This document shows, piece by piece, positions 9,975 to 18,976 of a stretch of 64,000 nucleotides of DNA. The position numbers were made by a program, and so were the translations under genes. This DNA comes from Anaerolineae bacterium (GTDB lineage: Bacteria > Chloroflexota > Anaerolineae > Aggregatilineales > Phototrophicaceae), in contig JAHDWN010000020.1 in the NCBI GenBank assembly GCA_023382675.1, positions 50,535-114,534 of the forward strand. The letters run 5' to 3'. The notes beneath the pieces are model-generated. The model was not told the origin of the DNA and did no database searches. It saw only the letters and a list, made by a program, of their open reading frames with translations. The stretch's first letter is position 1. The number at the start of each line of letters is the position of its first letter.

Positions 9975-10637
9975 TTGCTCTGGAGGGGTCGTATGTCTAT
10001 TCGCCTACTCATTGTCGATGATCACGCCGTCGTTCGTCAGGGGCTGCGCCTGTTCTTGAAGGTCGATCCCGAATTGGAGATCGTTGGTGAGGCGGTCAAC
10101 GGTCTTCAAGCAATCGAAATGGCACAGCAGCTTAAGCCGGACGTGATCTTGATGGATCTACTGATGCCCGGCATGAACGGCGTTGAAGCGACGGCTGCGA
10201 TTAAACAGCTTGTGCCGGAGACGGAAATCGTCGCTTTGACGAGTGTGTTGGAGGATCAATCGGTGGTGGGCGCGGTGCGTGCCGGGGCGATTGGCTACAT
10301 GCTCAAGGACACCGATGCGCCGGAACTGGTGAACGCTATTCGGGCTGCCGCCGCCGGGCAGGTGCAGCTTTCGCCCAAAGCAGCTGCGCGTTTGATGCGG
10401 GAAGTCCGTGTGCCGCAGTCGCCGGAAAAACTGACCGACCGCGAGGTCGAAGTGCTGCGCTTGCTGGCGCAGGGCAAGGCCAATAAAGAGATCAGCCGGG
10501 AACTGCACATCAGCGAGACGACTGTGAAATCACATGTGGGGGCAATTCTGGGGAAACTTGGCGTTGCGAGCCGCACCCAGGCCGCGCTCTATGCCGTTAG
10601 CATCGGCCTGGTAGAAATGCCAAAAGACGCAGTCTAA
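9975..10637 (+). CDS. NarL/LuxR-family response regulator
   Basis: REC domain ([27 protein letters not shown]) and HTH LuxR ([22 protein letters not shown]). Confidence 0.93.
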   Translation: MLWRGRMSIRLLIVDDHAVVRQGLRLFLKVDPELEIVGEAVNGLQAIEMAQQLKPDVILMDLLMPGMNGVEATAAIKQLVPETEIVALTSVLEDQSVVGAVRAGAIGYMLKDTDAPELVNAIRAAAAGQVQLSPKAAARLMREVRVPQSPEKLTDREVEVLRLLAQGKANKEISRELHISETTVKSHVGAILGKLGVASRTQAALYAVSIGLVEMPKDAV

Positions 10638-10641
10638 GGGT

Positions 10642-11061
10642 CTAGATGGTTGTTTCAAAGACAATGGAGATGCCAGAAGCCAGGATCGCGTAGGTACAGG
10701 AAACCTTTTTCACTGCCTCGACAAGCTGGTTTGCCTGGTCTGCGTTCGGTCCCCAGAGCGCCATGCGCACGCGGATTTCGTGCCCCACTCTCTCTGCTTC
10801 TTGGATTGCGTGTTGCCATTCGACAGTGGTATTCATATTGTTCAACGGAATTTGCATTTCCTGGGCTGCGCGCTGACAGGCGAACGTGCAATCTGTTGCC
10901 AGCGCGGCCAGGAGCAAGTCTGTCGGCTGGCTGCGTTTCGTCACCGTATCCCGCAAGTAGGGCGCGCCCACGACGAGTTGGCTATCCTTGTAGGAGACGA
11001 TTGCGTAGTTCTGTTCACCTACCGGGTGGGCGGTCACTATAGTCGTACTGGTGGGTACCAT
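10642..11061 (-). CDS. OsmC family protein
   Basis: OsmC-like core GAPYLRDTVTKRSQPTDLLLAALATDCTFACQRAAQEM. Confidence 0.7.
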   Translation of the reverse strand: MVPTSTTIVTAHPVGEQNYAIVSYKDSQLVVGAPYLRDTVTKRSQPTDLLLAALATDCTFACQRAAQEMQIPLNNMNTTVEWQHAIQEAERVGHEIRVRMALWGPNADQANQLVEAVKKVSCTYAILASGISIVFETTI

Positions 11062-11130
11062 GATGTTTCTAAGCCCTTATCAGCGCCTTGTGAATTGTTT
11101 GCAGCTTATATTGTCTGACTTTCGCCCCTT

Positions 11131-14100
11131 TCATCCATCTTCCCTTCCTACAGTTTCATTTGACACTTTTGATGGAGGCGCTGCATCCTCCGAAAGGCAT
11201 ATCTTGACTGTGATATGTGTCCCTTTGCCGACAGCACTCTCGATCTGAATCTCGCCACCCAGTTGTTCCACTCGCTCCCGCATGGATTGCAGCCCCAGAT
11301 GACCGGGGAAGTCGCGATCCGTATCGAAACCCGCGCCGTTGTCGATGACTTCCAGAAGCAGATTGTCGCTGTCACCCGTCAGGCGCAGGATGGCCTTTGT
11401 CGCGCCAGCATGTTTGACGACGTTATGCAGCGCTTCACGCGCGATGCGGTAGAGCGCTTCTTTCATATCCAGGCTCAGCGTGGGTTCTTCGCCCAGTTCC
11501 AGCCGCATGTCCAGCCCATGTCGTGCTTGCAGCGATGCGCCCTGTTTGGCGAGCGCTGTGATCAGACCTTCGTTCTCCAGCGATTCTGGTCGCAATTCGA
11601 AAATCAATGCGCGCATTTCGACCAGCGCGGCTTCTGCCAATGTCAGCACATATTCGACCGACTCTTTGACCAGCGTCTGGTCTTTCTCCCACATGGCACG
11701 CGCCGTTTGTGCGCCCAGACCAATGCCGTACAAAGCCTGCGACACGGAGTCATGGAGTTCACGGGCCAGGCGGGTGCGCTCTTCCAGCGCCGCTAGTTGC
11801 TGTGCCCGTTCTGCCAGACGCTCCGCTTTTTCACGTGCAGCGTGCGTTTCTTGCTGTAGCCTGATGCGCTCTACCGCCGCTGAGATGAGATCACCAAGCG
11901 CGTTTATCATGCGTCTTTCCCGCGCCGAATAGATCTTGGGCGTGCCATGATCGACACCAAATGCACCGAGAATACGATTGTTTCGGGAGAGACCGTAGCG
12001 CAGGTTTGAGGCGACACCCTGGTTCATCATCGTGGCTTTCGTCACCGGGTCGAGTTCGGGATGATTGGCAACGTCTTCATAGGCCCATAACCCTGGACGA
12101 GGATGCTCTTTGAGAAACGGCACATCTGCCAGGGGGATGCGCATTCCTTCTGACATGAATTGGCTCTGCCCGGTCGCGACAGTCTCGATGTAGCTGGCCG
12201 TATGGAAGTCGAAATTCTCGTAGATATAGAGATAGCAATCGCCACCATCGAAGTCAATGTGATTGACTGCGTTAAGAATTTCTCGGAAGCTATTGGCTGC
12301 GTTGATCGCCCGGCTGGCGCGGAAAAGCTGTTCTCGCTCTTCATTCGCTTCCGCTTCGGCCTGACGTGAACGAAAGCGTTCCAATGCGGCAGCCGTCAAG
12401 TCGGCGATGGCGACCATCAGACGCACTTCCTGAGGCATGAATTCATAGGGCGCATAGGAAGCGATGGCAAACAGCCCTTCCACGCGATGGCTGTGCATGA
12501 GATTGGCACAGCAGATGGAATGCAAACCAAAGTAGCGTGCCGAGTCTGCCGCCGGGTTGACGGCCCAGTCTGGACCGTTGACATCATTAATGACGAGAAT
12601 TTCCGTCGGATTCAGCGTTGCCGGGCCAGATACCAGCGCGCGCGGCAGTCGAGTACCTCCAGGGAGATTGGCATCGGTAGATGCAAGCGACTCCAGATAC
12701 GTCGCATCGGTGCGATCGTAGTCTTCCCAGGCGAAAATGGCGACATCAACCGGATCGTGGAAGAGGCGTTTCGTCGCTTCGAGCACCTCGGATATTTGCG
12801 ACGCCTGGTTGATCGCTTTGCTCACCTGATAGAGCAGCGCCATTTCTTCGCGCGCCTCTTTCTCCGCCAGAAGTGCCTGTCGTAGTGCCTCGGCTGTCGC
12901 TGCCATCTCTTTTTGCAGACGGATGCGTTCAACCGCCGCCGAGACCAATTCGCCGAGCGCTGTCATCTGGCGCTGTTCCCGCGCCGAATAGCGCCTTGCG
13001 CTGGCTGTATCCACGCCGAATGCGCCTAGAACACGGCCATTCCAACCCAATCCGAAACGCATACCGGACTTGATCCCATGTTCAAGGAGCGTTTTCCTGG
13101 TGATGGGGTCGATCTCCGGTTGGTTCTCAATATCTTCCATGATGAGCAGACCTGGACGTGCGTGATCTTTGAAAAACGGCATTTCACCCAGTGAGAATCG
13201 TCGTGGTTCCTTGACGAATTCGCCTCTGGCCGTCGATACCGACTCGATATAGGTGGCGTTTTGATGGTCGAAGTTCTCGAAGATACTGAGATAAAAGTCG
13301 CCGCCGAAATCGACATGGTTGACGGCTTCGACAATCTCGTGGAACGTGTTGGCCGCATTGATGGCCTGGCTGGCTCGGAACAGGATTTCGCGCTCTTCGC
13401 GGGCGTCCTTCTCTGCCAGCAGTGCCTGGCGTTGCGCCTCGGCAGCAGCCACCGTTTCCTGTTGCAGCCGAATGCGTTCGACTGCAGCCGAAACCAGGTC
13501 GCCGACGCCCGCCATGAGCCGTTTTTCTCGGTCGCTGTAGCGCCTGGGAACCGGCGAATCGATGCCCAGCCCTCCCATCCAGCGATTATTGAGGTTCAGG
13601 CTGACACGCATGTTTGAGTGTACGCCGAGCTCGATAAATTTCTGCTTCGAACGTGCATCGATGTTTGGATTTGCGGCGATGTTTTCATTGACGAACACAT
13701 CTTGGCGAGGAATGTGTTTAATCAGTTCGAAATCCGCGATCCACCAGCGCGCGCCTTCATGCTTGAACATATCTGTCGCTGTGGCGACGATGTCGAAGTA
13801 GCGCGCACCCTCGAAATTAAAGTTCTCGAAGATGTTCAAATAGATGTCACCAGGGCCAAAATTCAGCTTGGCGACGGCGCGCACAATGTCATGGAAACTG
13901 TTGGCTGCGTTGATTTCTTCACTGACACGGTAGAGCGACTCGGCTTCTTCGCGTGCCTCCTGTTCTGCGAGATAAGCTGCGTGCTGGGCTTCTGCGGCGG
14001 CGGCTGTTTCCGCTTGCGAGCGGATGCGCTCCACAGCGCCATGCACGAGGTTGCCCACACCCAGCGCAAGCCGTTGTTCGCGCTCGGCAAACTCTCTAGG

Positions 14101-16122
14101 ACGAGTGAAATTGAAGAAGATCCCGCCGACAAGCGTATTTTCGTGGTGGAAGGACACACCGACAAATGCCCGCGTTCCCAGGCGCAGCCAGTTATCGCGT
14201 ATGGCTGGATCGATGCTTTCTTCTGTCTCGATATCTTCGACGACGATCAGCCGATGCTGAAGCCATTCTTCGCTGATAGGAAAACTTGACTTCGGCAGAT
14301 GTCGCCCGAGCATGTTACGAAATTCACCGGGAACGTTCGCCGCGGCAACGATTTCGACATACGACGCTTTTTCGTAATCGTAATGTTCCCAGAGGTCGAG
14401 ATAAACACCAGCCGAGTCAGGTAAGATGGTGGCAACCGCCTCCATGACTTCCTGATAGGTCGTCGCTGTATTGACGCTTTCTGCCATCCGGTACAGGAAG
14501 TCTGCTTCCTCGTTTGACTGCTGCATTTCGCTTTGCAGCCGCACGCGCTCGGTCGCAGTCGCCACAAGATCGCCAATGCCGAGCGCAAGACGACGGTCAC
14601 GCTCGCTGAACTTACGCGGATCGACATAGCTGATGACAATCATGCCCCAGAGCCGCTCTCCCGATCTTAATGGGACTCCCATGAAGGCCTTGGTCGGCAG
14701 CGCACTAAAAAAGTCTTTCGCTTGTGCATCATGACGAAGTTCAGTGTAAGCGTTTTCAAGTATCCAGAGTTTTTCCTGTTTGGCGCTCTCACTGACTGCC
14801 AACTTGGGCAGTCGCATCTGAACCTGTGCCTCAATTGCGTCGGGGATGGCGGCTGTTGCAATCATTTCAAGATACGACGCCCGATCGTAATCGAGGTGTT
14901 CCCAGAAATTGAGAAATACGCCGTCACACTCTGGTTGCAAGCTGGCGACTGTATCGACGATCTCCTGATACGATGTCGCGGCGTTGATACGCTCCGCCAG
15001 ATGGTAGAGCGATGAAGCTTCGCTCTGGCTTTCCCGGGTTTCCAAGTAGGCTCGCCGTCTGGCAACCACAGACGCCAGGGTTGGCAGCAAGCGCGTGTAC
15101 AGATAACGCTCTTGCTCGCTGAAGATGCGCGGCTGCTGCCAGATGATCATCATGACACCCTGCCAGGTATTGGCACTGCGCAGGGGCAGCAGCACTCCTC
15201 CACAATTGCCAACGTTCCGCGCGATTTCACGGTCCGCTTCGAGGAAACGCGGATCGCAGCCCATATCTTCAACAAAAATGGGGTCTTCGCTGTTCAAGCT
15301 GGCTATCATTGGGAATGGTGTGTCGTCCAGCGAGTAGATCTTGTTTTTTTCCGCCATATACACAAGCGGGCCAATCGAGGCTGCGTTGAATGCCTCAATC
15401 GGCTTGCCCTCACTATCCAGATTGACGTAGAGCAGCGACATTTTGTGGGGCGCGTGTTCGGTGAAGCTGCGAGCACAGGCCAGCATCGCAGCCAGAATTT
15501 CATCCTCGTTGCCGGCCTGGGACAGCGCCGTATTGATCTCGCTCAGTCTCTCCGCCCGCAGCGCGCGTTCACGATTTTGATCGAGCAGACGAATGGCGTT
15601 GATCGCTGGCCCAGCGCGGCGGATGATGATTTCGCAAATGCGCCGGAATTGATCGTCAAATGCCTGTGGCTCGCGCCAATGAAAGCCCAGCAAGCTGACC
15701 CAACGCCCCTGGACAAGCTGAGGCAGGAGCGCGACTGCGCCTACGTCCAGGCGACCATAATACTCGCGCATGGATTCATCCAGCAGCGGGCTTGTTTGGG
15801 TGTTTTCAATCAAGAGCGGTCTATCGGTTGCATCCAGCCGACCGTTGGCGTCATACCAGAAGGCAGGCAGGATGAGTCGATCTTGAGACGACAAATGAGG
15901 CTTTTCGTCTTGCGTCCAGCTTGCTGCAATCTCTGCCTCAATCGTCGTGGCCTCCGGCCCGGAGAGTATCCAGAGGAGAAAACCGGCCACAGCACCGCGG
16001 GAGCGTGCGTAATCACTGACCGCTTCCAGCCAGTCTGCTGGCGTGGCAGCTTGTGGCAGATCGCTGGCAATCTGGACGAGGACCTCGATCTCCGAATCCG
16101 TTGTTGGCTGTAACATACGCAC
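11131..16122 (-). CDS. Large multi-GAF sensor histidine kinase (NarL/DegS-type HisKA_3 + HATPase_c), 1663 aa
   Basis: About eight GAF-like units, then ARELHDSVSQALYGIGLG (HisKA_3 H-box), IAREALHNVVKHAGAT (N-box) and DNGAGFD / GHLGLQSMRERVEQLGG. Confidence 0.92.
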   Translation of the reverse strand: MRMLQPTTDSEIEVLVQIASDLPQAATPADWLEAVSDYARSRGAVAGFLLWILSGPEATTIEAEIAASWTQDEKPHLSSQDRLILPAFWYDANGRLDATDRPLLIENTQTSPLLDESMREYYGRLDVGAVALLPQLVQGRWVSLLGFHWREPQAFDDQFRRICEIIIRRAGPAINAIRLLDQNRERALRAERLSEINTALSQAGNEDEILAAMLACARSFTEHAPHKMSLLYVNLDSEGKPIEAFNAASIGPLVYMAEKNKIYSLDDTPFPMIASLNSEDPIFVEDMGCDPRFLEADREIARNVGNCGGVLLPLRSANTWQGVMMIIWQQPRIFSEQERYLYTRLLPTLASVVARRRAYLETRESQSEASSLYHLAERINAATSYQEIVDTVASLQPECDGVFLNFWEHLDYDRASYLEMIATAAIPDAIEAQVQMRLPKLAVSESAKQEKLWILENAYTELRHDAQAKDFFSALPTKAFMGVPLRSGERLWGMIVISYVDPRKFSERDRRLALGIGDLVATATERVRLQSEMQQSNEEADFLYRMAESVNTATTYQEVMEAVATILPDSAGVYLDLWEHYDYEKASYVEIVAAANVPGEFRNMLGRHLPKSSFPISEEWLQHRLIVVEDIETEESIDPAIRDNWLRLGTRAFVGVSFHHENTLVGGIFFNFTRPREFAEREQRLALGVGNLVHGAVERIRSQAETAAAAEAQHAAYLAEQEAREEAESLYRVSEEINAANSFHDIVRAVAKLNFGPGDIYLNIFENFNFEGARYFDIVATATDMFKHEGARWWIADFELIKHIPRQDVFVNENIAANPNIDARSKQKFIELGVHSNMRVSLNLNNRWMGGLGIDSPVPRRYSDREKRLMAGVGDLVSAAVERIRLQQETVAAAEAQRQALLAEKDAREEREILFRASQAINAANTFHEIVEAVNHVDFGGDFYLSIFENFDHQNATYIESVSTARGEFVKEPRRFSLGEMPFFKDHARPGLLIMEDIENQPEIDPITRKTLLEHGIKSGMRFGLGWNGRVLGAFGVDTASARRYSAREQRQMTALGELVSAAVERIRLQKEMAATAEALRQALLAEKEAREEMALLYQVSKAINQASQISEVLEATKRLFHDPVDVAIFAWEDYDRTDATYLESLASTDANLPGGTRLPRALVSGPATLNPTEILVINDVNGPDWAVNPAADSARYFGLHSICCANLMHSHRVEGLFAIASYAPYEFMPQEVRLMVAIADLTAAALERFRSRQAEAEANEEREQLFRASRAINAANSFREILNAVNHIDFDGGDCYLYIYENFDFHTASYIETVATGQSQFMSEGMRIPLADVPFLKEHPRPGLWAYEDVANHPELDPVTKATMMNQGVASNLRYGLSRNNRILGAFGVDHGTPKIYSARERRMINALGDLISAAVERIRLQQETHAAREKAERLAERAQQLAALEERTRLARELHDSVSQALYGIGLGAQTARAMWEKDQTLVKESVEYVLTLAEAALVEMRALIFELRPESLENEGLITALAKQGASLQARHGLDMRLELGEEPTLSLDMKEALYRIAREALHNVVKHAGATKAILRLTGDSDNLLLEVIDNGAGFDTDRDFPGHLGLQSMRERVEQLGGEIQIESAVGKGTHITVKICLSEDAAPPSKVSNETVGREDG

Positions 16123-16241
16123 ACCCTGGCGCTCTCAGGTCAATGGGTGCCCATTATCATCCATCCTTCGTCAGGATTCCGCATCCTACTTTTGAATGAG
16201 GATGCGACGGCAGCAATGGCTCTGTCGTCTGCCAAAACTCC

Positions 16242-17588
16242 CTATGCCTTCGGCGTAAGGAACACCGGATTGGTGACTGCGCGCAGCTCATTCGTCTCAT
16301 CGCGGATTTCGGCGACGATCCAGTGATATTGTGATGGAGGTATCGACCACACCTGCGTGCCAGGGGCATCGATTGCAAGGGTGTCATAAACGCTGCCATC
16401 GGCAATGAGCCGGAGTTGCGGCGGGGCATCTATGTCTTTCCAGGTACAGGTTATCTCAACGCCTGAATCATCGATGGCATCTCCCATCATGGCTTCATCA
16501 CCTGCGCTGTTGCGGGCGGTTAGCTCCAGGCGTGGGCCGCTGCTCAAGTAAAGATGACCACGCCGAACAGCGTCAAGAATCGCGCGCTCTTGCAGCGCGT
16601 CCGCGAACACGTTGTTGAAGCCCACGCGGATACCTTCCGGTATCTGGCCGTGAATATCTGTGCCAGCCGTCGCTACCATGCGATACCCTGCATTCAGCCA
16701 CGCATACCACAGTGCCAGTGCCTGCTCGTTCTGCTCGTACCAGGCCCCCTTGTTCCAGATTTCGACGCATCTGGCTACTCCGGGCATCGTCTCGGTATAG
16801 CGCCAATCGCAGCCAGTGCAGACCGGATCGCCTTGCGATTTGGGATGCGCAATGACGAACAAGCCACCGCGCGCTTCGACTTCCCGCGCGATAGCGTTCA
16901 TATCCCGTTCGTTGGCGCGCACACGCCAGTCGATCCACTCGCGCACGCCGAGCGCGAGCGCGTGCCCGTAGTACGTCGTCAACTCCATGCCGCCCATCGT
17001 CAGCACCGATTCGTTTGCCAGGTTGTGCATCTGCGCCAAACCAGACACGGTGTTGTGATCCGTCAGGGTTGCGAAATCCAGCCCCACACGCTGCGCCGCC
17101 GCGACCAGATTCGGTACATCCCAACTGCCGTCCGAATGCAGCGTGTGCCCATGAAGGTCGCCGCGATACCAGCCGCGCCCGCGCCCGTTTGGAGCGGACG
17201 GCTGTGGCAATACGTGAGCGGGTTGAGGCTCAAAACCGACGTTTATGGTGAATGTGTAGGCAATGGGATCGCCGGGGAGAATACGATGCGTATCGATAAC
17301 GATCTGCCACTCGCCGCTTGGGAGAGGGCCGGGGATATAGCCCGGTGTAGCGAATGTGTCCGTGATCGTCAGACTTTGATCGCGGTTGTTATGGCGTGTG
17401 CCGCGCGCGGCCTGCGGATCGAACAGCGTGAAGCACAGCAGGTGAGTGTACGGCGCAGTCTCGACTGCTTTTGGCTCATAGTCGAAGGCAATGTCGAGGC
17501 GCGTCGCGCCTGGAGGCAGGTTGAACGTGTGGGGGATATGCTGCTTGGCATCGGCGGTGGTCAGCGTTCCCTGAATGATGTGTTGCAT
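16242..17588 (-). CDS. CehA/McbA-family PHP-domain metallohydrolase
   Basis: GRGWYRGDLHGHTLHSDGSWDV, DFATLTDHNTVSG and GLFVIAHP motifs. Start ATG at 17588 (MQHIIQGTL) preferred; the longer ORF begins at 17621. Confidence 0.82.
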   Translation of the reverse strand: MQHIIQGTLTTADAKQHIPHTFNLPPGATRLDIAFDYEPKAVETAPYTHLLCFTLFDPQAARGTRHNNRDQSLTITDTFATPGYIPGPLPSGEWQIVIDTHRILPGDPIAYTFTINVGFEPQPAHVLPQPSAPNGRGRGWYRGDLHGHTLHSDGSWDVPNLVAAAQRVGLDFATLTDHNTVSGLAQMHNLANESVLTMGGMELTTYYGHALALGVREWIDWRVRANERDMNAIAREVEARGGLFVIAHPKSQGDPVCTGCDWRYTETMPGVARCVEIWNKGAWYEQNEQALALWYAWLNAGYRMVATAGTDIHGQIPEGIRVGFNNVFADALQERAILDAVRRGHLYLSSGPRLELTARNSAGDEAMMGDAIDDSGVEITCTWKDIDAPPQLRLIADGSVYDTLAIDAPGTQVWSIPPSQYHWIVAEIRDETNELRAVTNPVFLTPKA

Positions 17589-17739
17589 AGATTCAGCACG
17601 TTTTTCGATTTGATATAGCATATAGAGGTGAATACTTTATAGGTAAGCAGTTGCTCTGCCCAGGGGGAGGTTTTGAACCTCTCAGATGGTGGCTTTAGAT
17701 CCTAACTGATGCTGAGGCAAATCCATCGCATACAAATAA

Positions 17740-17780
17740 CTTGACATCCATTTAACGATTACTTAAACTCCGTTTAATGT
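17740..17780 (+). promoter_or_regulatory. Pho-box-like array: four direct 8-mers at 11-bp period upstream of the AfuA/Fe3+-type transporter
   Basis: CTTGACAT-cca-TTTAACGA-tta-CTTAAACT-ccg-TTTAATGT, read directly at 17740, 17751, 17762 and 17773. Confidence 0.45.
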
Positions 17781-17852
17781 TTTGAGAGGCTGATTTGGCC
17801 TCCCGATTCTGTATGAATTCTCGTTCATTCATAAGGAAGAGGATAGATCGAC

Positions 17853-18935
17853 ATGAGGAAGATCGTTTCATTTCTCGTTTTTGCCATACTATTACTCACG
17901 TTGCTTCCCGCATATGCGCAGGAGTCAAGCCTGACTGTTCTGTGTACGCCGCAAGAAGACTGGTGCGTCGCGATGACACAGGCATTCCAGGAGGCGACTG
18001 GCATCGAAACCTCCTATGTCCGGCTGTCTTCGGGTGAAGCGCTGGCAAGAATCCAAGCGACGGCTGATAATCCCGAATTCTCGGTCTGGTGGGGCGGGCC
18101 GGCAGACGCGTATATCGCGGCAGCTATTGACGGTTTGTTCGAACCCTATGTATCAACTTATGCAGAAGTGCTCGATCCCCGATATGTAGGGGCAGACAAC
18201 ATGTGGTACGGCGTTTATGTCGGGGCGACCGGCTTTTGTTCCAACGTGCAGGTGCTTGAGGAGCTGGGCGTAGATGTTCCCACTTCCTGGCAAGATCTAC
18301 TCAACCCGGACCTGAAGGGTAACGTCGCTATGGCACACCCGGCCACTTCCGGCACTGCTTTCACGGCGTTCTGGACGGTGATTACGCTGGAAGCCGACAA
18401 ATTGGAAGAAGCGGAAGCCGGTACAGGCTACAATGAAGATGGCGCACCGACCGAGGCCGCTATCGATAACGCTTTCGCCTATTTCGCCGAGCTTAATAAC
18501 AATATTCTGCAATATACCCGTTCAGGGTTGGCCTCTGGCCCGATGGCCGGCCGTGGTGAAATTGCCGTGTCGGTGATTTTCTCGCACGACTGCGTGAAAC
18601 TTCAGGTCGAGGGTTTTGAAGGCGTCCTCGTGACATCCTTCCCCGAAGAGGGCACTGGCTATGAGAATGGTGGCGTTGCCATCATTAGTGGCGGCCCTGA
18701 ACCAGAAGCCGCGCGCATGTTCCTTGATTTCACGCTGAGTCCGGAGGGGCAGGCGACCGCGCTCCAGGTGAATGCCTTCCAGATTCCGACCAATCCTGAA
18801 GCGCCAGTTTCCGATCTGGCGGTTGATCTTTCGTCGCTGAAGCTGATCAACTACAACTTCCCGGCAGCCGGATCGATGCGTACGGAACTGGTCGAAAGAT
18901 TCGATACCGAAATCGCGCCAGCGCCCACGGAATAG
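17853..18935 (+). CDS. ABC transporter substrate-binding protein (Fe3+/AfuA-type, PBP2)
   Basis: Signal peptide; PEFSVWWGGPADAYIAAAIDGLF; GMxA-type fold with SGGPEPEAARMFLDFTLSPEGQ. Confidence 0.87.
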   Translation: MRKIVSFLVFAILLLTLLPAYAQESSLTVLCTPQEDWCVAMTQAFQEATGIETSYVRLSSGEALARIQATADNPEFSVWWGGPADAYIAAAIDGLFEPYVSTYAEVLDPRYVGADNMWYGVYVGATGFCSNVQVLEELGVDVPTSWQDLLNPDLKGNVAMAHPATSGTAFTAFWTVITLEADKLEEAEAGTGYNEDGAPTEAAIDNAFAYFAELNNNILQYTRSGLASGPMAGRGEIAVSVIFSHDCVKLQVEGFEGVLVTSFPEEGTGYENGGVAIISGGPEPEAARMFLDFTLSPEGQATALQVNAFQIPTNPEAPVSDLAVDLSSLKLINYNFPAAGSMRTELVERFDTEIAPAPTE

Positions 18936-18976
18936 CCGCCTACAGAATTTGACATCGCGAACTGCCCTTCTCAAAT

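Noticed and set aside
17654-17682. Short hairpin GAGGTT-ttg-AACCTC considered as a riboswitch
   Set aside because: No TPP, cobalamin or other riboswitch consensus could be matched in the leader.
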